NCBI GenBank assembly: GCA_049324835.1
Contig: JBMOMT010000042.1
Coordinates: 1-64,000, forward strand
Direction: 5' to 3'
Length of the DNA stretch: 64,000 nucleotides
Origin: JBMOMT01 sp049324835
Lineage (GTDB): Bacteria; Chloroflexota; Anaerolineae; CAYNKW01
Position numbers and translations under genes: made by a program
Notes under the pieces: generated by a model
Database searches by the model: none
The model's input: the letters and a program-made list of their open reading frames with translations, nothing else
Told to the model about the DNA's origin: nothing
Shown: one piece after another, positions 14,373 through 23,392 of the stretch
How the letters are laid out: the number at the start of each line of letters is the position of its first letter
How positions within the stretch are numbered: position 1 is the first letter of the stretch

Positions 14373-15638
14373 TCACAACCGCAGCGCAGCCTGAAATACA
14401 GACTCGTCCTCAAACGGCCCAACGACCGCCAGGCTCAGGCGCTCCTCGCGGAACAGATTCTGCGCCAGGGTCTGGATCGTCTGGGGCGTGACGGCGTTCA
14501 ACTGGGCCACCACCTGTTCCGGGCTTTCGAGCGGCTGGTTGGCCGTCTCCTGCCCACCCCACCAGGAAGCGTAACTAAAGCTATCTTCCAAGGCCAGCAA
14601 CATGCGCCCCTGGAGAAACTCACGCGCCCTGTGCAATTCCTCCTGCGGCACCCACTCCTGGCGCAAACGATCCCACTCGTCCAGCAGCACCCGCACGGTT
14701 TTTACGGCGTGCTCGGGCGATACACCTGCATACATGCCCACCAACCCGGCGTCCAGCAGCGTCTCGAAAAAAGACTCCACACTGTAAGCCAGGCCGAGCC
14801 GCTCGCGCACCTGCTGAAACAGACGCGAGCTCATGCCCTCACCCAGCACCACGTTGAGCAACCGCAGCGCAAAACGATCCGGATGGCCCACCGGCAGGCC
14901 TGGCACACTGAGGTGAAGCTGGGCCTGCTCTGTATCACGGGGATAGACGGTGAGCCGCGGCTGGCCAAAAGAGTCCGGCGCAGGCGAAAAAGCAACCTCT
15001 GGCATCGGCTGCCAGCGACCCAAAAGCTCGGTCAGCCGTTCGACGATGCGCTCGTGCTCCAGACTACCGGCCACGCTGATCACCGTGCGGTTGGGAGCAT
15101 AGTGCTGCGCCATGTGGGCCAGCAAGGCATCGCGCCTGAGAGCGGCCACACTCTCGCGTGTGCCGGCAATATCGCGCCCCAGCGGATGGTTCGGCCAGAG
15201 TTGTTCGTAGGCCAGCAGATACACCAGCTCCGAAGGAGTATCCACCGTCAGGTTGATCTCTTCGATGACGACGTGGGCTTCTTTCTCCAGCTCGATGGGA
15301 TCGAAACAGGCATGGCGCAGCATGTCCACCAGCACGTCCAGGGCGATGGACAGGTGGGGTTTGGCCACCTTGGCCCAAAACACCGTCGTTTCGCGGCCCG
15401 TACCGGCGCCCAAAATGCCGCCTACCCCTTCGATGGCCTGCGCGATCTCTTGGGCCGTGGGGCGTTTTTCGGTGCCCTTGAAAACCATGTGCTCGATGAA
15501 ATGCGCCGCGCCAGCCTGCAGGTCGTCCTCGTAGCGTGAGCCTGTCCCGATCAAAAAAAGCACACTCACCGAGTGGGTGTGCGGCAGGGCCTGGGTGACG
15601 ATGCGTAGACCATTTTCCAGAACGGTTTTTCGATACAT
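14373..15638 (-). CDS. M16 family zinc metallopeptidase
   Basis: This 421-aa protein has the inverted zinc motif HFIEH (46-50) and the distal glutamate in VVIEEIN (E126/E127), with LERHxxx-type M16 repeats later. Single-domain bacterial M16B enzymes (processing-protease-like) act as dimers, sometimes with an inactive partner, on peptides. No partner gene lies next to it here. Start ATG 15638 gives MYRKTVLENGLRIV, the usual beginning of the family. Confidence 0.93.
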   Translation of the reverse strand: MYRKTVLENGLRIVTQALPHTHSVSVLFLIGTGSRYEDDLQAGAAHFIEHMVFKGTEKRPTAQEIAQAIEGVGGILGAGTGRETTVFWAKVAKPHLSIALDVLVDMLRHACFDPIELEKEAHVVIEEINLTVDTPSELVYLLAYEQLWPNHPLGRDIAGTRESVAALRRDALLAHMAQHYAPNRTVISVAGSLEHERIVERLTELLGRWQPMPEVAFSPAPDSFGQPRLTVYPRDTEQAQLHLSVPGLPVGHPDRFALRLLNVVLGEGMSSRLFQQVRERLGLAYSVESFFETLLDAGLVGMYAGVSPEHAVKTVRVLLDEWDRLRQEWVPQEELHRAREFLQGRMLLALEDSFSYASWWGGQETANQPLESPEQVVAQLNAVTPQTIQTLAQNLFREERLSLAVVGPFEDESVFQAALRL

Positions 15639-15756
15639 CAGACTCCTTGGCTGCCCGGTTTTTTGAGCTGGCGATCTATTATACCCCCCTCAGAGATGAA
15701 ACGCAAACGGTGTTGGCCTCTGGAAGGCTGCCGGAGAGCCGGTGAGTCTGGGGAAT

Positions 15757-15823
15757 CCCCAACAGCTCGACTGAGCCCCGCCCTGAGTGGCGGGACGAAG
15801 GGCTCGCCGAAATCTTGTTGGGG
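15757..15823. repeat. 67-nt imperfect hairpin upstream of the M16 gene
   Basis: CCCCAACA (15757-15764) pairs with TGTTGGGG (15816-15823), enclosing GAGCCC/GGGCTC (15773-15778/15800-15805) and CCCGCC/GGCGGG (15777-15782/15789-15794), which are alternatives. A further palindrome ACCTGTCC/GGACAGGT is at 15862-15883. There is no T-run. It is probably a dispersed palindromic repeat; a structured RNA is possible. Confidence 0.5.
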
Positions 15824-15919
15824 CGGTTTGGGACCACCACGCGGGGTATACCCGAACAAGCACCTGTCCTGTACCGGACAGGTACAGGATTCGGGATTCC
15901 TTTGCCCCCAGATGGGCTG

Positions 15920-17350
15920 TTATTGAATCTCTCCGACAGGCTGCTGGCCCACAGGCAACGCCGCCGATGCAGCGACTGCCTGAGCCAGAATTCGATCATA
16001 GATGCCAGCGCCGCTCTGCCCGGTGACAGCGCTGCTGGCCTGGCTCAGGTCTTTTCTGAAATCCTTTTCCAACCCGATACCGCAGGCCTGCCGCACCAGT
16101 TGAATGGCCTTGGCGGCATAGGCGATGACCAGGCCCGGCTCGATGCGGCCCAGATCGTCGAAAAACCAGCCACAACTGGTGTACATGGCCTGTCGATAGC
16201 GCTGGGCCTCCAGGAGGGTGAGCAGGCGCGCCTGATCCGCGCTGGTGAGGCCGCCGCCAGCGTGACGGGCGACGAGGGACGGACCCGACTCCTGGCCCAA
16301 CCACACCCGGATAGCCTCTCGACGCATAGACCACGGATCGGCCACGCGCCTGTACGTTTCGGCCAAAAAGAGGGCGTCGATCTCCCAGGCCAGGCGATCC
16401 ATCGCCTGGCGCAGTATGCCTTTCCAACGGCTGCCGCCAGACGTGCAACTGCATCCCTCACGCCAGCGGGCCAGACCGTGCCAGCAGCTCCAGGCGGTGT
16501 GCTCCCAGATCTCCACTTCTTCTACCGCCGGGTTTTGCCTCAGAAAATGGGCCAGATACCCCACCTGGTAGCCTCGCTGGGGAGCCAGTTGGGTCAACAG
16601 ATCGGTGACGAATCGCTCGCGGCCCGGCTGGTGATGGCCAAAGGTCTCACCGTCGGTGGCGATGAGATACAGACCGCCGCCGCCGTTAACGGTGGCGTCG
16701 AGAAGCTCGGCAAAACGCAACGCCCGCTCCGTGAGGTACGGATCGAAGGCCAGACGATTGGACAGGTCTTCGTGGCGGAAAAAAACGGCCATCCGCCGCC
16801 CTGCCGGCAGGCGCACCCAGTAGGGACGCGCCACGTCGACGCTCTGCCGGGCCTGGCGCACAGAAAGCACGGTGAACTCGATGCCCTGCTCGGCCATCAC
16901 TTCCAGCGTTTCCAGGTCGACGGCCATCTCTGGCAGCCACATGCCCTGCGGCAAACGGCCAAATCGGTGATGGAAATCGGCGATGCCCCAGGCGATCTGG
17001 GTCTCCTTGTCGCGGCGGTGGGCCAGCGGCAGAATGGTGTGGTTATAGGCCTGGGCCAGAGCGTTGCCCACCCCCCAACGCCGCACGTTTTGGCGGTCGG
17101 CTTCGACGATCTGGTGATACGTGTTGCCATCGTAGCCTGCCAGCCATTGCGCCAGCGTGGGGCCCAGATTAAAACTCAGCAGATGAAAATTGCCCGCACG
17201 CGCGTTGGGAGCATAACACTCGGCGGTGATCTTTTCGTTGAAATTGGCAAACGGCGCCGCGCCACCCTCCGGCGGAATGACACCGCTGAAAGGATGCTCA
17301 CGCGGCGGCTGATAAAAATGGCCGTGAATACAAAGCGTCCTGGTTTTCAA
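15920..17350 (-). CDS. GH57 family glycoside hydrolase with DUF3536-type C-terminal part
   Basis: This 476-aa protein starts MKTRTLCIHGHFYQPPREHPF, the characteristic GH57 opening, and has WLPEMAVDLETL and LYLIATDGETFGHHQPG, consistent with the GH57 nucleophile/acid region. Its C-terminal part has TAWSCWHGLARWREGCSC and SRWKG..LR, typical of DUF3536. GH57 enzymes are alpha-amylases, amylopullulanases or branching enzymes acting on alpha-glucans; the substrate cannot be fixed here. It is transcribed leftward, with a 15-bp perfect hairpin in its upstream region. Confidence 0.9.
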   Translation of the reverse strand: MKTRTLCIHGHFYQPPREHPFSGVIPPEGGAAPFANFNEKITAECYAPNARAGNFHLLSFNLGPTLAQWLAGYDGNTYHQIVEADRQNVRRWGVGNALAQAYNHTILPLAHRRDKETQIAWGIADFHHRFGRLPQGMWLPEMAVDLETLEVMAEQGIEFTVLSVRQARQSVDVARPYWVRLPAGRRMAVFFRHEDLSNRLAFDPYLTERALRFAELLDATVNGGGGLYLIATDGETFGHHQPGRERFVTDLLTQLAPQRGYQVGYLAHFLRQNPAVEEVEIWEHTAWSCWHGLARWREGCSCTSGGSRWKGILRQAMDRLAWEIDALFLAETYRRVADPWSMRREAIRVWLGQESGPSLVARHAGGGLTSADQARLLTLLEAQRYRQAMYTSCGWFFDDLGRIEPGLVIAYAAKAIQLVRQACGIGLEKDFRKDLSQASSAVTGQSGAGIYDRILAQAVAASAALPVGQQPVGEIQ

Positions 17351-17660
17351 GCCTCAAACTCCCGCATTGTTTATTCTTATTCTACACAGAATTACACAGA
17401 GCATCGTTTGAGTTTGGGCAAGAAACCATTGAGTTTGGATCAAGACGGGAGCAACCGGCCAGCAAACGCGCACGGCTATTGATCCGTCGATCTCGGATCA
17501 ATAGCCGTGTATCAGCCTCTCATGCCTCGGCGCACGACACCCATCGGTTCGCATTGCTCAGCCTTGCCCGGAAACTCGGTTTCTCAAAAGCCCTGCCGGG
17601 CAACAGTATAACACAAAATCGCCGGTTTGGGTAATCGGGCCGGGCGTATCACAAGCTGGC
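17351..17660. other. Intergenic gap with hairpin and a GAAAC-N3-GTTTC site
   Basis: No gene seen. It contains the hairpin at 17471-17509 and the palindrome GAAACTCGGTTTC at 17571-17583, identical to the one at 36838-36850. A possible minus-strand -10 TATACT is at 17610-17605, but its -35 is poor and it lies 21 bp (not 8) from the palindrome. Confidence 0.5.
17471..17509. terminator. 15-bp perfect hairpin downstream of the GH18 gene
   Basis: CACGGCTATTGATCC (17471-17485) pairs perfectly with GGATCAATAGCCGTG (17495-17509) around a 9-nt loop. There is no T-run, so it may be a factor-dependent or processing hairpin rather than an intrinsic terminator. Confidence 0.5.
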
Positions 17661-18734
17661 TCAGCGCTCCCGCCAGATGGCCTGCCAGTGCTGCGCCGAT
17701 TCACCACCCAGCCGCCAGATGGCCAGCCCGGCGATGTCAGGATGCTGTTGGCGTGCGGCCCGCACCTTGATCGCAATGGCCTGGGCGTCGGGGATATAGA
17801 CGGTGTGGGGCACATCGGCAAGGGTATAGGCAAAAAAAATCTCGGCCGATGACGCATCACGCCGCACGACCGGCGAATGTTGCCGCATCAGATCGGCCAC
17901 AGCGCGCCAGACCAGGCCCTCCCCCACACCCTCGGCCCAATCGCGACCGTAGAATGGCAGGCCCAGCCAGATTTTCTCCGCCGGGACGGCGCTCTCGGCG
18001 TAGGTCAACACGGCGTCGGCCCAGTCCAGCGGCGCGATGGGGCCGGGCGAGCTGCTGCGCCAGTGATACTCGTAGACCATGATCTTGAAAGCATCGACCG
18101 CCGCACCCAGCCGTGGCCAATCCTGGGACTCGGGCCCGTGCCAGCTACCCTTGTCGCTCGTCTTGGGATGCACGGCAATCGAGAGTAATCTGCCCTTTTC
18201 GTGGAGTGCGGCGGCCAGCGCCTCGATGAAGGCCGAAAAGTCGTCGCGAGATTCGGCGGGCAGCGCCTCATAGTCGATCTCGATGCCATCGTAATCCAAA
18301 CGCTCCACCAGTTCCAGCACGGTCTGGATGTGGGCCTCACGCGTGGTTTCGTCGGCCAGCAAAGCGGCCACGCGGGCGCCGTCGAAATCGTTCATGACCG
18401 TGGGCAGCACCCGCAGGCCGTGAGTGCGGGCCAGTTCTAGCAACGCCGCGTCCTGGGCGCCGGCAAAGGCGCGCAGAGAGCCATCGGCGAGAACCTGGTA
18501 CCAGAAAAAGTTGACCTCGTTCAATTCGGCAGCGTGGTTAGAAAAAGAAATCCTCACACGGTCGGCGTCCCAATAGGGCACCCAGGCCGACACCTGAAAT
18601 GGTTGCCGCAGCGAGGGTGGCACGATCGGCGACCGCGCCGTCTCCCGGCGCGCCAGTGTCAGGCACAGCAACAGGGCGATGATGAGCGCCGCCGCGGAGA
18701 GCAGTGGAAATCGTGGCCTGGTCTGCTGCGTCAT
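17661..18734 (-). CDS. GH18-like glycosidase, YaaH/SleL type, membrane-anchored or secreted
   Basis: This 357-aa protein has an N-terminal hydrophobic segment (LLSAAALIIALLLCLTL) acting as signal or anchor, then a TIM barrel with YDGIEIDYEAL, the DxxDxDxE catalytic region of GH18, and MVYEYHW and LGLPFYGRDW. Relatives (YaaH, SleL) hydrolyse peptidoglycan or chitin-like chains. It ends a leftward pair with the PHP gene 3 bp upstream. Confidence 0.9.
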   Translation of the reverse strand: MTQQTRPRFPLLSAAALIIALLLCLTLARRETARSPIVPPSLRQPFQVSAWVPYWDADRVRISFSNHAAELNEVNFFWYQVLADGSLRAFAGAQDAALLELARTHGLRVLPTVMNDFDGARVAALLADETTREAHIQTVLELVERLDYDGIEIDYEALPAESRDDFSAFIEALAAALHEKGRLLSIAVHPKTSDKGSWHGPESQDWPRLGAAVDAFKIMVYEYHWRSSSPGPIAPLDWADAVLTYAESAVPAEKIWLGLPFYGRDWAEGVGEGLVWRAVADLMRQHSPVVRRDASSAEIFFAYTLADVPHTVYIPDAQAIAIKVRAARQQHPDIAGLAIWRLGGESAQHWQAIWRER

Positions 18735-18737
18735 GGG

Positions 18738-19634
18738 CTAAAAACCCCACACCACCGGATTGCTCCAGGCAGAACGGCCATCGGCAGCGGTGCACTCGAC
18801 ACGTAGATAACCCTCGTTGCCTTTGAGCTGGTAACGTGCCTGCTGGATCGTCTGGCCTTTCGGGGCGGTGACGCGCCGGCCGTAAAAGGCGGTGGCCATA
18901 AAACCCACCGAAACCACCGGCGAACAGTGTACCTCGACGATGCCATCACACACTTGAATATCGTGGATAACCGGGCCGGTGCTGGCATAAAAAGCGCCGC
19001 TCTCCAGCGCCTGCCGTATGGCCTGCGGCGTCAGTCCGGCGGCCTTGATCCAGGTCCAGCCGCCGTCGCCTTCGATGTCCGGATCGTGAATGTCGTCTAC
19101 GGCCAGGCCATAGAACAACCGCCCCTGGGCCAGCAATTCATCCCAGTGGACGGCGGCCAGCCCCAGCCCCCAGCGCACCTGACAGACGTCGTTATAGACC
19201 TCCAGCCCCAAAAGGCCCTCGACGGCGGCGATCTGGCGGCTGGTTTGTCCCAACCAATAAGGGTGCGCAGCAAAAACCAACGCGCCCGCCGCACGCGCCG
19301 CATCGACCGCGGCCGGCATCGAGTCGCCGCCGGGCATGGCCACAGGCTGCTGAATATCGAGCAACAACAGATGATAGTGCGTTCCATCGGCCACCACGCC
19401 GCCGTGCCATTCGACGCCACGCAGCAGCAGAAAATCGGCAGCCGCCAGGTGGCGCGCGTCGGTCACATGGGCGTGATCGGAGAGGTTCAGCAGGTGATAA
19501 CCGCGCTCCCGATACCAGCGTGCCAGTTCTGGCGGCGAGAGGCGACCATCGGAGTGAGTGGTATGGGCGTGCAGAGCCGCTTTGTACCAGTTGCCCTTCA
19601 GAGCAAAGGGATTGACCAATGCCGGTTGGGTCAT
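18738..19634 (-). CDS. PHP domain metal-dependent phosphoesterase
   Basis: This 298-aa protein contains the PHP metal motifs: ALHAHTTHSDG near the N terminus, LSDHAHVTD, then AHPYW and DIHD. PHP enzymes hydrolyse phosphoesters such as nucleoside 3',5'-bisphosphates or histidinol phosphate; the C-terminal 70 residues look like an added beta domain, common in stand-alone PHP proteins of unknown substrate. The gene is closely followed by the GH18-like gene. Confidence 0.88.
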   Translation of the reverse strand: MTQPALVNPFALKGNWYKAALHAHTTHSDGRLSPPELARWYRERGYHLLNLSDHAHVTDARHLAAADFLLLRGVEWHGGVVADGTHYHLLLLDIQQPVAMPGGDSMPAAVDAARAAGALVFAAHPYWLGQTSRQIAAVEGLLGLEVYNDVCQVRWGLGLAAVHWDELLAQGRLFYGLAVDDIHDPDIEGDGGWTWIKAAGLTPQAIRQALESGAFYASTGPVIHDIQVCDGIVEVHCSPVVSVGFMATAFYGRRVTAPKGQTIQQARYQLKGNEGYLRVECTAADGRSAWSNPVVWGF

Positions 19635-19656
19635 TCATCGACTCCTCACAAAAACA

Positions 19657-19683
19657 GCCCCCGGAGTAACTCACCCAGGGGGC
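19657..19683 (-). terminator. Terminator of thioredoxin gene
   Basis: On the minus strand GCCCCC (19683-19678) pairs with GGGGGC (19662-19657) followed by TGTTTTTG. It separates the thioredoxin gene from the PHP gene. Confidence 0.8.
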
Positions 19684-19706
19684 CGTTTTCGATTCTGTGT
19701 TGCCCC

Positions 19707-20030
19707 TCACATGTGGGGGGCGAACTTTTCCATCAGTTTTTCTTTGGGCATGTAACCCACGATACGCTCCACCGGTCTGCCGCCTTTAAAAACCAGCAAC
19801 GTGGGAATGCTCATGATGCCATATTCACCGGCCGTGACAGGGTTATTGTCCACGTCCAGTTTGGTCACTTTGAGCCGGCTGGCGTGCTCGGCAGCGATGT
19901 CTTCCAGGATGGGAGCGATGCGCTTGCAGGGAGTACACCAGACAGCCCAAAAGTCCACCACCGTGGGGAGATCGGCCTGGATGACTTCTTGTTCGAAAGA
20001 ATCGTCGGTCACGTGAATGGGTGTTGACAT
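19707..20030 (-). CDS. trxA: Thioredoxin with WCTPC active site
   Basis: This 107-aa thioredoxin has VVDFWAVWCTPCKR (active-site cysteines 32 and 35) and SIPTLLVFKGG with the cis-proline. The WCTPC variant replaces Gly of the classic WCGPC; Thr there is seen in some bacterial thioredoxins and changes redox potential. It is a cytoplasmic disulfide reductase. It has its own promoter and terminator, so it is monocistronic. Confidence 0.93.
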   Translation of the reverse strand: MSTPIHVTDDSFEQEVIQADLPTVVDFWAVWCTPCKRIAPILEDIAAEHASRLKVTKLDVDNNPVTAGEYGIMSIPTLLVFKGGRPVERIVGYMPKEKLMEKFAPHM

Positions 20031-20087
20031 GAAAACCTCCTCAGCTCCAATTGTCTCACTGGTCTATAGACAAACCCAGGCGGTCGA

Positions 20088-20116
20088 ATCTTACAATGGT
20101 TCGGGGTTTTTGTCAA
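20088..20116 (-). promoter_or_regulatory. Promoter of trxA
   Basis: Minus-strand -35 TTGACA (20116-20111), 17-bp spacer, -10 TAAGAT (20093-20088). It sits right at the stop of the upstream DUF1893 gene. Confidence 0.75.
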
Positions 20117-20117
20117 T

Positions 20118-20552
20118 TCACTCCATCCCCTGCCTTTGGAGAAACTCGCGCACTGCGGCCATCGCCAGGGATGGATCCGATACCTGGAGCAGCAATTGCT
20201 CCAATGGGCCGCGCATCTTGCCATCGCGTGTGAGGATCATGGGCACCAACTCGTCGTATTCCAACGACACGCCCCAGGCCTGAAGCATGTCCAGCGCGGG
20301 CTGGCTCATCACCGGCGTGTACACGGCCCGCATGCCCACGTGGCAGACCATGGCCGCCACGGCTTTACCCACCAGTTTATCGGCCAGCGACGCGCCCGCC
20401 AGGGCCGGCCCCGCCGCATCGATCAGCGCCAGCAGATCGACCACCCCTTTGCCCACGCTGGTGCGGATGACCTGGCCATCTTGGGCTACCACAAACGCCA
20501 GCGCCCGTTCTTTGAGCAGTCGTTTTGCCATCTCCAGATCTCGATTCACCAT
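20118..20552 (-). CDS. DUF1893 domain protein
   Basis: This 144-aa protein matches the DUF1893 pattern: DLEMAKRLLKERALAFVV, then GASLADKLVGKAVAAM and YTPVMSQPALDML. The fold is cytidine-deaminase-like but the function is not established. ATG 20552 follows GGAGGG; GTG 20549 is an equal alternative. It is divergent from tgt. Confidence 0.8.
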   Translation of the reverse strand: MVNRDLEMAKRLLKERALAFVVAQDGQVIRTSVGKGVVDLLALIDAAGPALAGASLADKLVGKAVAAMVCHVGMRAVYTPVMSQPALDMLQAWGVSLEYDELVPMILTRDGKMRGPLEQLLLQVSDPSLAMAAVREFLQRQGME

Positions 20553-20599
20553 CACCCTCCAAAGCGGAATGTGGGCCAGTATACTCACGCCGCAGCCGG

Positions 20600-20628
20600 C
20601 TGTCAAGAATCGCCGGTTGTGGTATAAT
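20600..20628 (+). promoter_or_regulatory. tgt promoter, giving a leaderless transcript
   Basis: -35 CTGTCA (20600-20605), 17-bp spacer, -10 TATAAT (20623-20628). Only 7 bp separate the -10 from the ATG at 20636, so transcription should start at or within 1-2 nt of the start codon. No Shine-Dalgarno site is present. Confidence 0.75.
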
Positions 20629-20635
20629 AAGGCCC

Positions 20636-21763
20636 ATGTTCGAGTTTACACTGCTCAAAACCGATCCTCACTCACTGGCCCGGGCCGGCGCCTTTTCCAC
20701 ACCCCACGGCGATATTCCCCTGCCGGCTTTTGCGCCGGTGGGCACACAAGCCACGGTCAAGACCGTTTCGCCCGGTGAACTGCGCGCTCTGGGCGCCAGA
20801 CTGATCCTGTCCAACACCTACCATCTCTACTTACGCCCCGGCGCAGACCTGATCGCCCACCTGGGCGGGCTGCATCGCTTCATGGCCTGGGACGGCCCCA
20901 TCCTCACCGATTCCGGCGGTTACCAGGTGTTCAGTCTGGCGGACCTGCGCCGCATCGACGACGACGGCGTGACCTTTCGCTCCCACATCGACGGCTCGGA
21001 GCACCGCCTCACGCCGGAAAAGGCCATCGCCGTGCAGGAACAGCTTGGCGCCGACATCATCATGGCTTTCGACGAGTGCGCCGCGCCCTACGACCGGGCC
21101 TACAACGAGGCGGCCCTGACACGCACCCACGCCTGGGCCGGGCGCTGCCGCGCCGCCCAGACCCGCTCCGATCAGGCCCTGTTCGGCATCGTCCAGGGAG
21201 GCGTCTTTGCCGACCTGCGCCAGGCGAGCGCGCGATTCCTCACCGACCTGGACCTGCCCGGCTATGCCATCGGCGGCCTCAGCGTGGGCGAGAGCAAGGC
21301 CGAAATGCACGCCATGCTGCAAGCCACCACGCCGCTGCTGCCGGCCGATAAACCGCGCTACCTGATGGGCGTCGGCTCGCCGGAAGACCTGTTCGAAGGG
21401 GTGGCGCGCGGCATCGATCTGTTCGACTGCGTATTGCCCACCCGCATCGCCCGCAACGGCGCGGTGTTCACCCGCCAGGGCCGCCTCAACCTGCGCAACG
21501 CGCAGCACGCCCGAGATCCACAACCCATCGAAGAGGGCTGTGCCTGCTACGCCTGCCAGCACTTTTCGCGGGCCTACCTGAGACACCTGGTCATGGCCAA
21601 AGAGATTCTCGGCCTGCGGCTGGCCACGTTACACAATCTACATTTTTTGCTGGCATCGATGCGCCAGATTCGGGACGCGATCCTGAGCGGCACATTTGTC
21701 GCCCTCAAAGACGAGTTTCTGGCTGGCTGGCAGGCCAGCCCCCCCTCACAGGAGAACCCATGA
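20636..21763 (+). CDS. tgt: Queuine tRNA-ribosyltransferase
   Basis: This 375-aa enzyme swaps guanine 34 for preQ1 in GUN-anticodon tRNAs. D92 (in TDSGGYQVFS) and D264 (in DLFDCVLPTR) match the general base and nucleophile of the family. The zinc ligands C302, C304, C307 and H333 are spaced as in the Zymomonas enzyme. The frame is open further upstream, but the -10 box at 20623 and homology place the start at ATG 20636. The stop overlaps the uppP start by ATGA. Confidence 0.96.
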   Translation: MFEFTLLKTDPHSLARAGAFSTPHGDIPLPAFAPVGTQATVKTVSPGELRALGARLILSNTYHLYLRPGADLIAHLGGLHRFMAWDGPILTDSGGYQVFSLADLRRIDDDGVTFRSHIDGSEHRLTPEKAIAVQEQLGADIIMAFDECAAPYDRAYNEAALTRTHAWAGRCRAAQTRSDQALFGIVQGGVFADLRQASARFLTDLDLPGYAIGGLSVGESKAEMHAMLQATTPLLPADKPRYLMGVGSPEDLFEGVARGIDLFDCVLPTRIARNGAVFTRQGRLNLRNAQHARDPQPIEEGCACYACQHFSRAYLRHLVMAKEILGLRLATLHNLHFLLASMRQIRDAILSGTFVALKDEFLAGWQASPPSQENP

Positions 21764-22572
21764 CACTCATCCAGGCCATTCTGCTCGGACTCCTCCAGGG
21801 AGCCACCGAATTTATCCCGGTTTCCAGCTCCGGCCACCTGGTACTGCTGCCCTGGCTGCTGCGTTGGCCAGACCCTGGCCTGGCCTTCGATGCCATCGTG
21901 CATTGGGGCACGCTGCTGGCGGTGCTGGCCGTTTTCTGGCGCGATCTGTGGCGGCTCGTGCGGGCCGGGCTGAACAGCCTGCGCACCCGCTCGCTGGCCG
22001 ACCCGGAAGCGCGCATCGCCTGGTGGATCGTCATCGGCACACTGCCGGCGGCGACGATCGGTTACCTGTTCGAAGATTTTTTCGCCGGGCTTTTCAGCTC
22101 ACCGGTGGCGGCAGCGTCTTTTCTGCTCGTCACGGGTATCATCTTGAGCGCCAGCGAGCGGCTGGGCTCTCGCACCCGCGAGGCCGAAGAGATGAGCTGG
22201 CTGGATGCGTTGCTGGTGGGCCTGGCCCAGGCCGCAGCCATCACGCCGGGCATCTCTCGCTCTGGAGCCACCATCGCCGCCGGGCTGCTGTTGGGCGTCA
22301 AACGGGCGTCGGCGGCCCGATTCAGCTTCCTGCTGGTGGTGCCGGCCATCCTGGGCGCGGGCATCCTCTCGCTGCTGGATCTGGCCGGCAGTGGACACCT
22401 GGCGGATCGATGGTCGTTGCTGCTGGCCGGCTTCCTGGCAGCGGCGATCAGCGGCTACCTGTGCATTCGATTCCTGCTGAGTTATCTGCGGCGTGGCAAG
22501 CTGTACGTTTTTGCCGTTTACGTGTGGCTGTTCGGCGCGTTCAGCCTGATCGTGGCGCTGGTTCGAGGGTAG
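21760..22572 (+). CDS. uppP: Undecaprenyl-diphosphatase
   Basis: This 270-aa polytopic membrane protein recycles undecaprenyl pyrophosphate for cell-wall synthesis. It has both family motifs: LLQGATEFIPVSSSGHL near the N terminus, with the glutamate and histidine of the active site, and TPGISRSGATI in the middle. Start ATG 21760 overlaps the tgt stop. Confidence 0.96.
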   Translation: MTLIQAILLGLLQGATEFIPVSSSGHLVLLPWLLRWPDPGLAFDAIVHWGTLLAVLAVFWRDLWRLVRAGLNSLRTRSLADPEARIAWWIVIGTLPAATIGYLFEDFFAGLFSSPVAAASFLLVTGIILSASERLGSRTREAEEMSWLDALLVGLAQAAAITPGISRSGATIAAGLLLGVKRASAARFSFLLVVPAILGAGILSLLDLAGSGHLADRWSLLLAGFLAAAISGYLCIRFLLSYLRRGKLYVFAVYVWLFGAFSLIVALVRG

Positions 22573-22574
22573 CC

Positions 22575-23369
22575 ATGTCACTCCGCGGCTGGCTCCTGGC
22601 CATCCTGTTGATCTGCCTGGCAGGCTGCGGCACGCCCACGCTCCCGCCGGATCCGGTGCGTTTCACCGTTGCCGGTTCGACGATCATGACCCCTCTGTTG
22701 GATGAACTGGCCGAGGCGTACCAGACCCATCACCCGCAGGTGAGCATCACCGTCGAGCGGGGCGGATCGCGGCAGGGATTGGCCCGCGCCACATCGGGCG
22801 AGGTGGCCCTGGGCGCCAGTTCCTGGCTGCCCGAAAGCCAGGCCAGAGACGTCTGGTCGGCGCCGGTGGCCCTCGACGGCATCGCCGTGATCGTCCACCC
22901 TGAAAATCCGGTCACAGACCTGACGTTGGCCCAGTTGCGAGAGGTCTTTTCCGGGCGCGCCTGGCTCTGGGATGAAATGGCTGGCAGCGGCGAGGTGCAG
23001 GTGATCAGCCGGGAGGATGGCTCTGGCAGCCGGGCGTCTTTCGAAGCGCTGGTCATGGAAGGCCAGCCGGTGACACCCACTGCACTGGTGATGCCCAACA
23101 ATCAGGCCGCCATCGATTACGTGGCCACACATCCGGCGGCCATCGGCTACGCCTCCATGGGCTATCTCTCCAACACCGTCAGAGCGATAGCCGTCGAAGG
23201 TGTGTTGCCCTCTCCCGCAAGCGTCGTCGAGGGCGCGTATCATCTGGTGCGGCCGCTTTTCCTGGTGGCAGCCCAGGAACCCGGCGGCGCGGCGCGTTCG
23301 TTCGTCGATTTTGTGCTGAGCGCAAAAGGGCAACAGATCGTGAGCCGGCAGTTCGGTCGCGTGCGATGA
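22575..23369 (+). CDS. PstS-like phosphate-binding lipoprotein
   Basis: This 264-aa lipoprotein has a signal peptide ending at the lipobox LAGC (C18), then FTVAGSTIMTPLLDELAEAY, ERGGSRQGL, ISREDGSGSR and IGYASMGYL, matching periplasmic phosphate-binding proteins. No pstCAB follows, so it must pair with a transporter elsewhere or act as a sensor. It follows uppP by 2 bp. The long open frame upstream is a uppP shadow. Confidence 0.88.
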   Translation: MSLRGWLLAILLICLAGCGTPTLPPDPVRFTVAGSTIMTPLLDELAEAYQTHHPQVSITVERGGSRQGLARATSGEVALGASSWLPESQARDVWSAPVALDGIAVIVHPENPVTDLTLAQLREVFSGRAWLWDEMAGSGEVQVISREDGSGSRASFEALVMEGQPVTPTALVMPNNQAAIDYVATHPAAIGYASMGYLSNTVRAIAVEGVLPSPASVVEGAYHLVRPLFLVAAQEPGGAARSFVDFVLSAKGQQIVSRQFGRVR

Positions 23370-23392
23370 GCACGCCCCGCTTGCTGTTGAAT

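Noticed and set aside
17571..17610. Full IclR-type promoter for the GH57 gene
   Set aside because: The palindrome is exact, but the -10 is 21 bp away instead of 8 and no -35 is convincing; kept only as a possible third site.
22062..22581. Long antisense frames in uppP and many other GC-rich genes
   Set aside because: Usual shadows of high-GC coding sequence; the sense strand has clear catalytic motifs.
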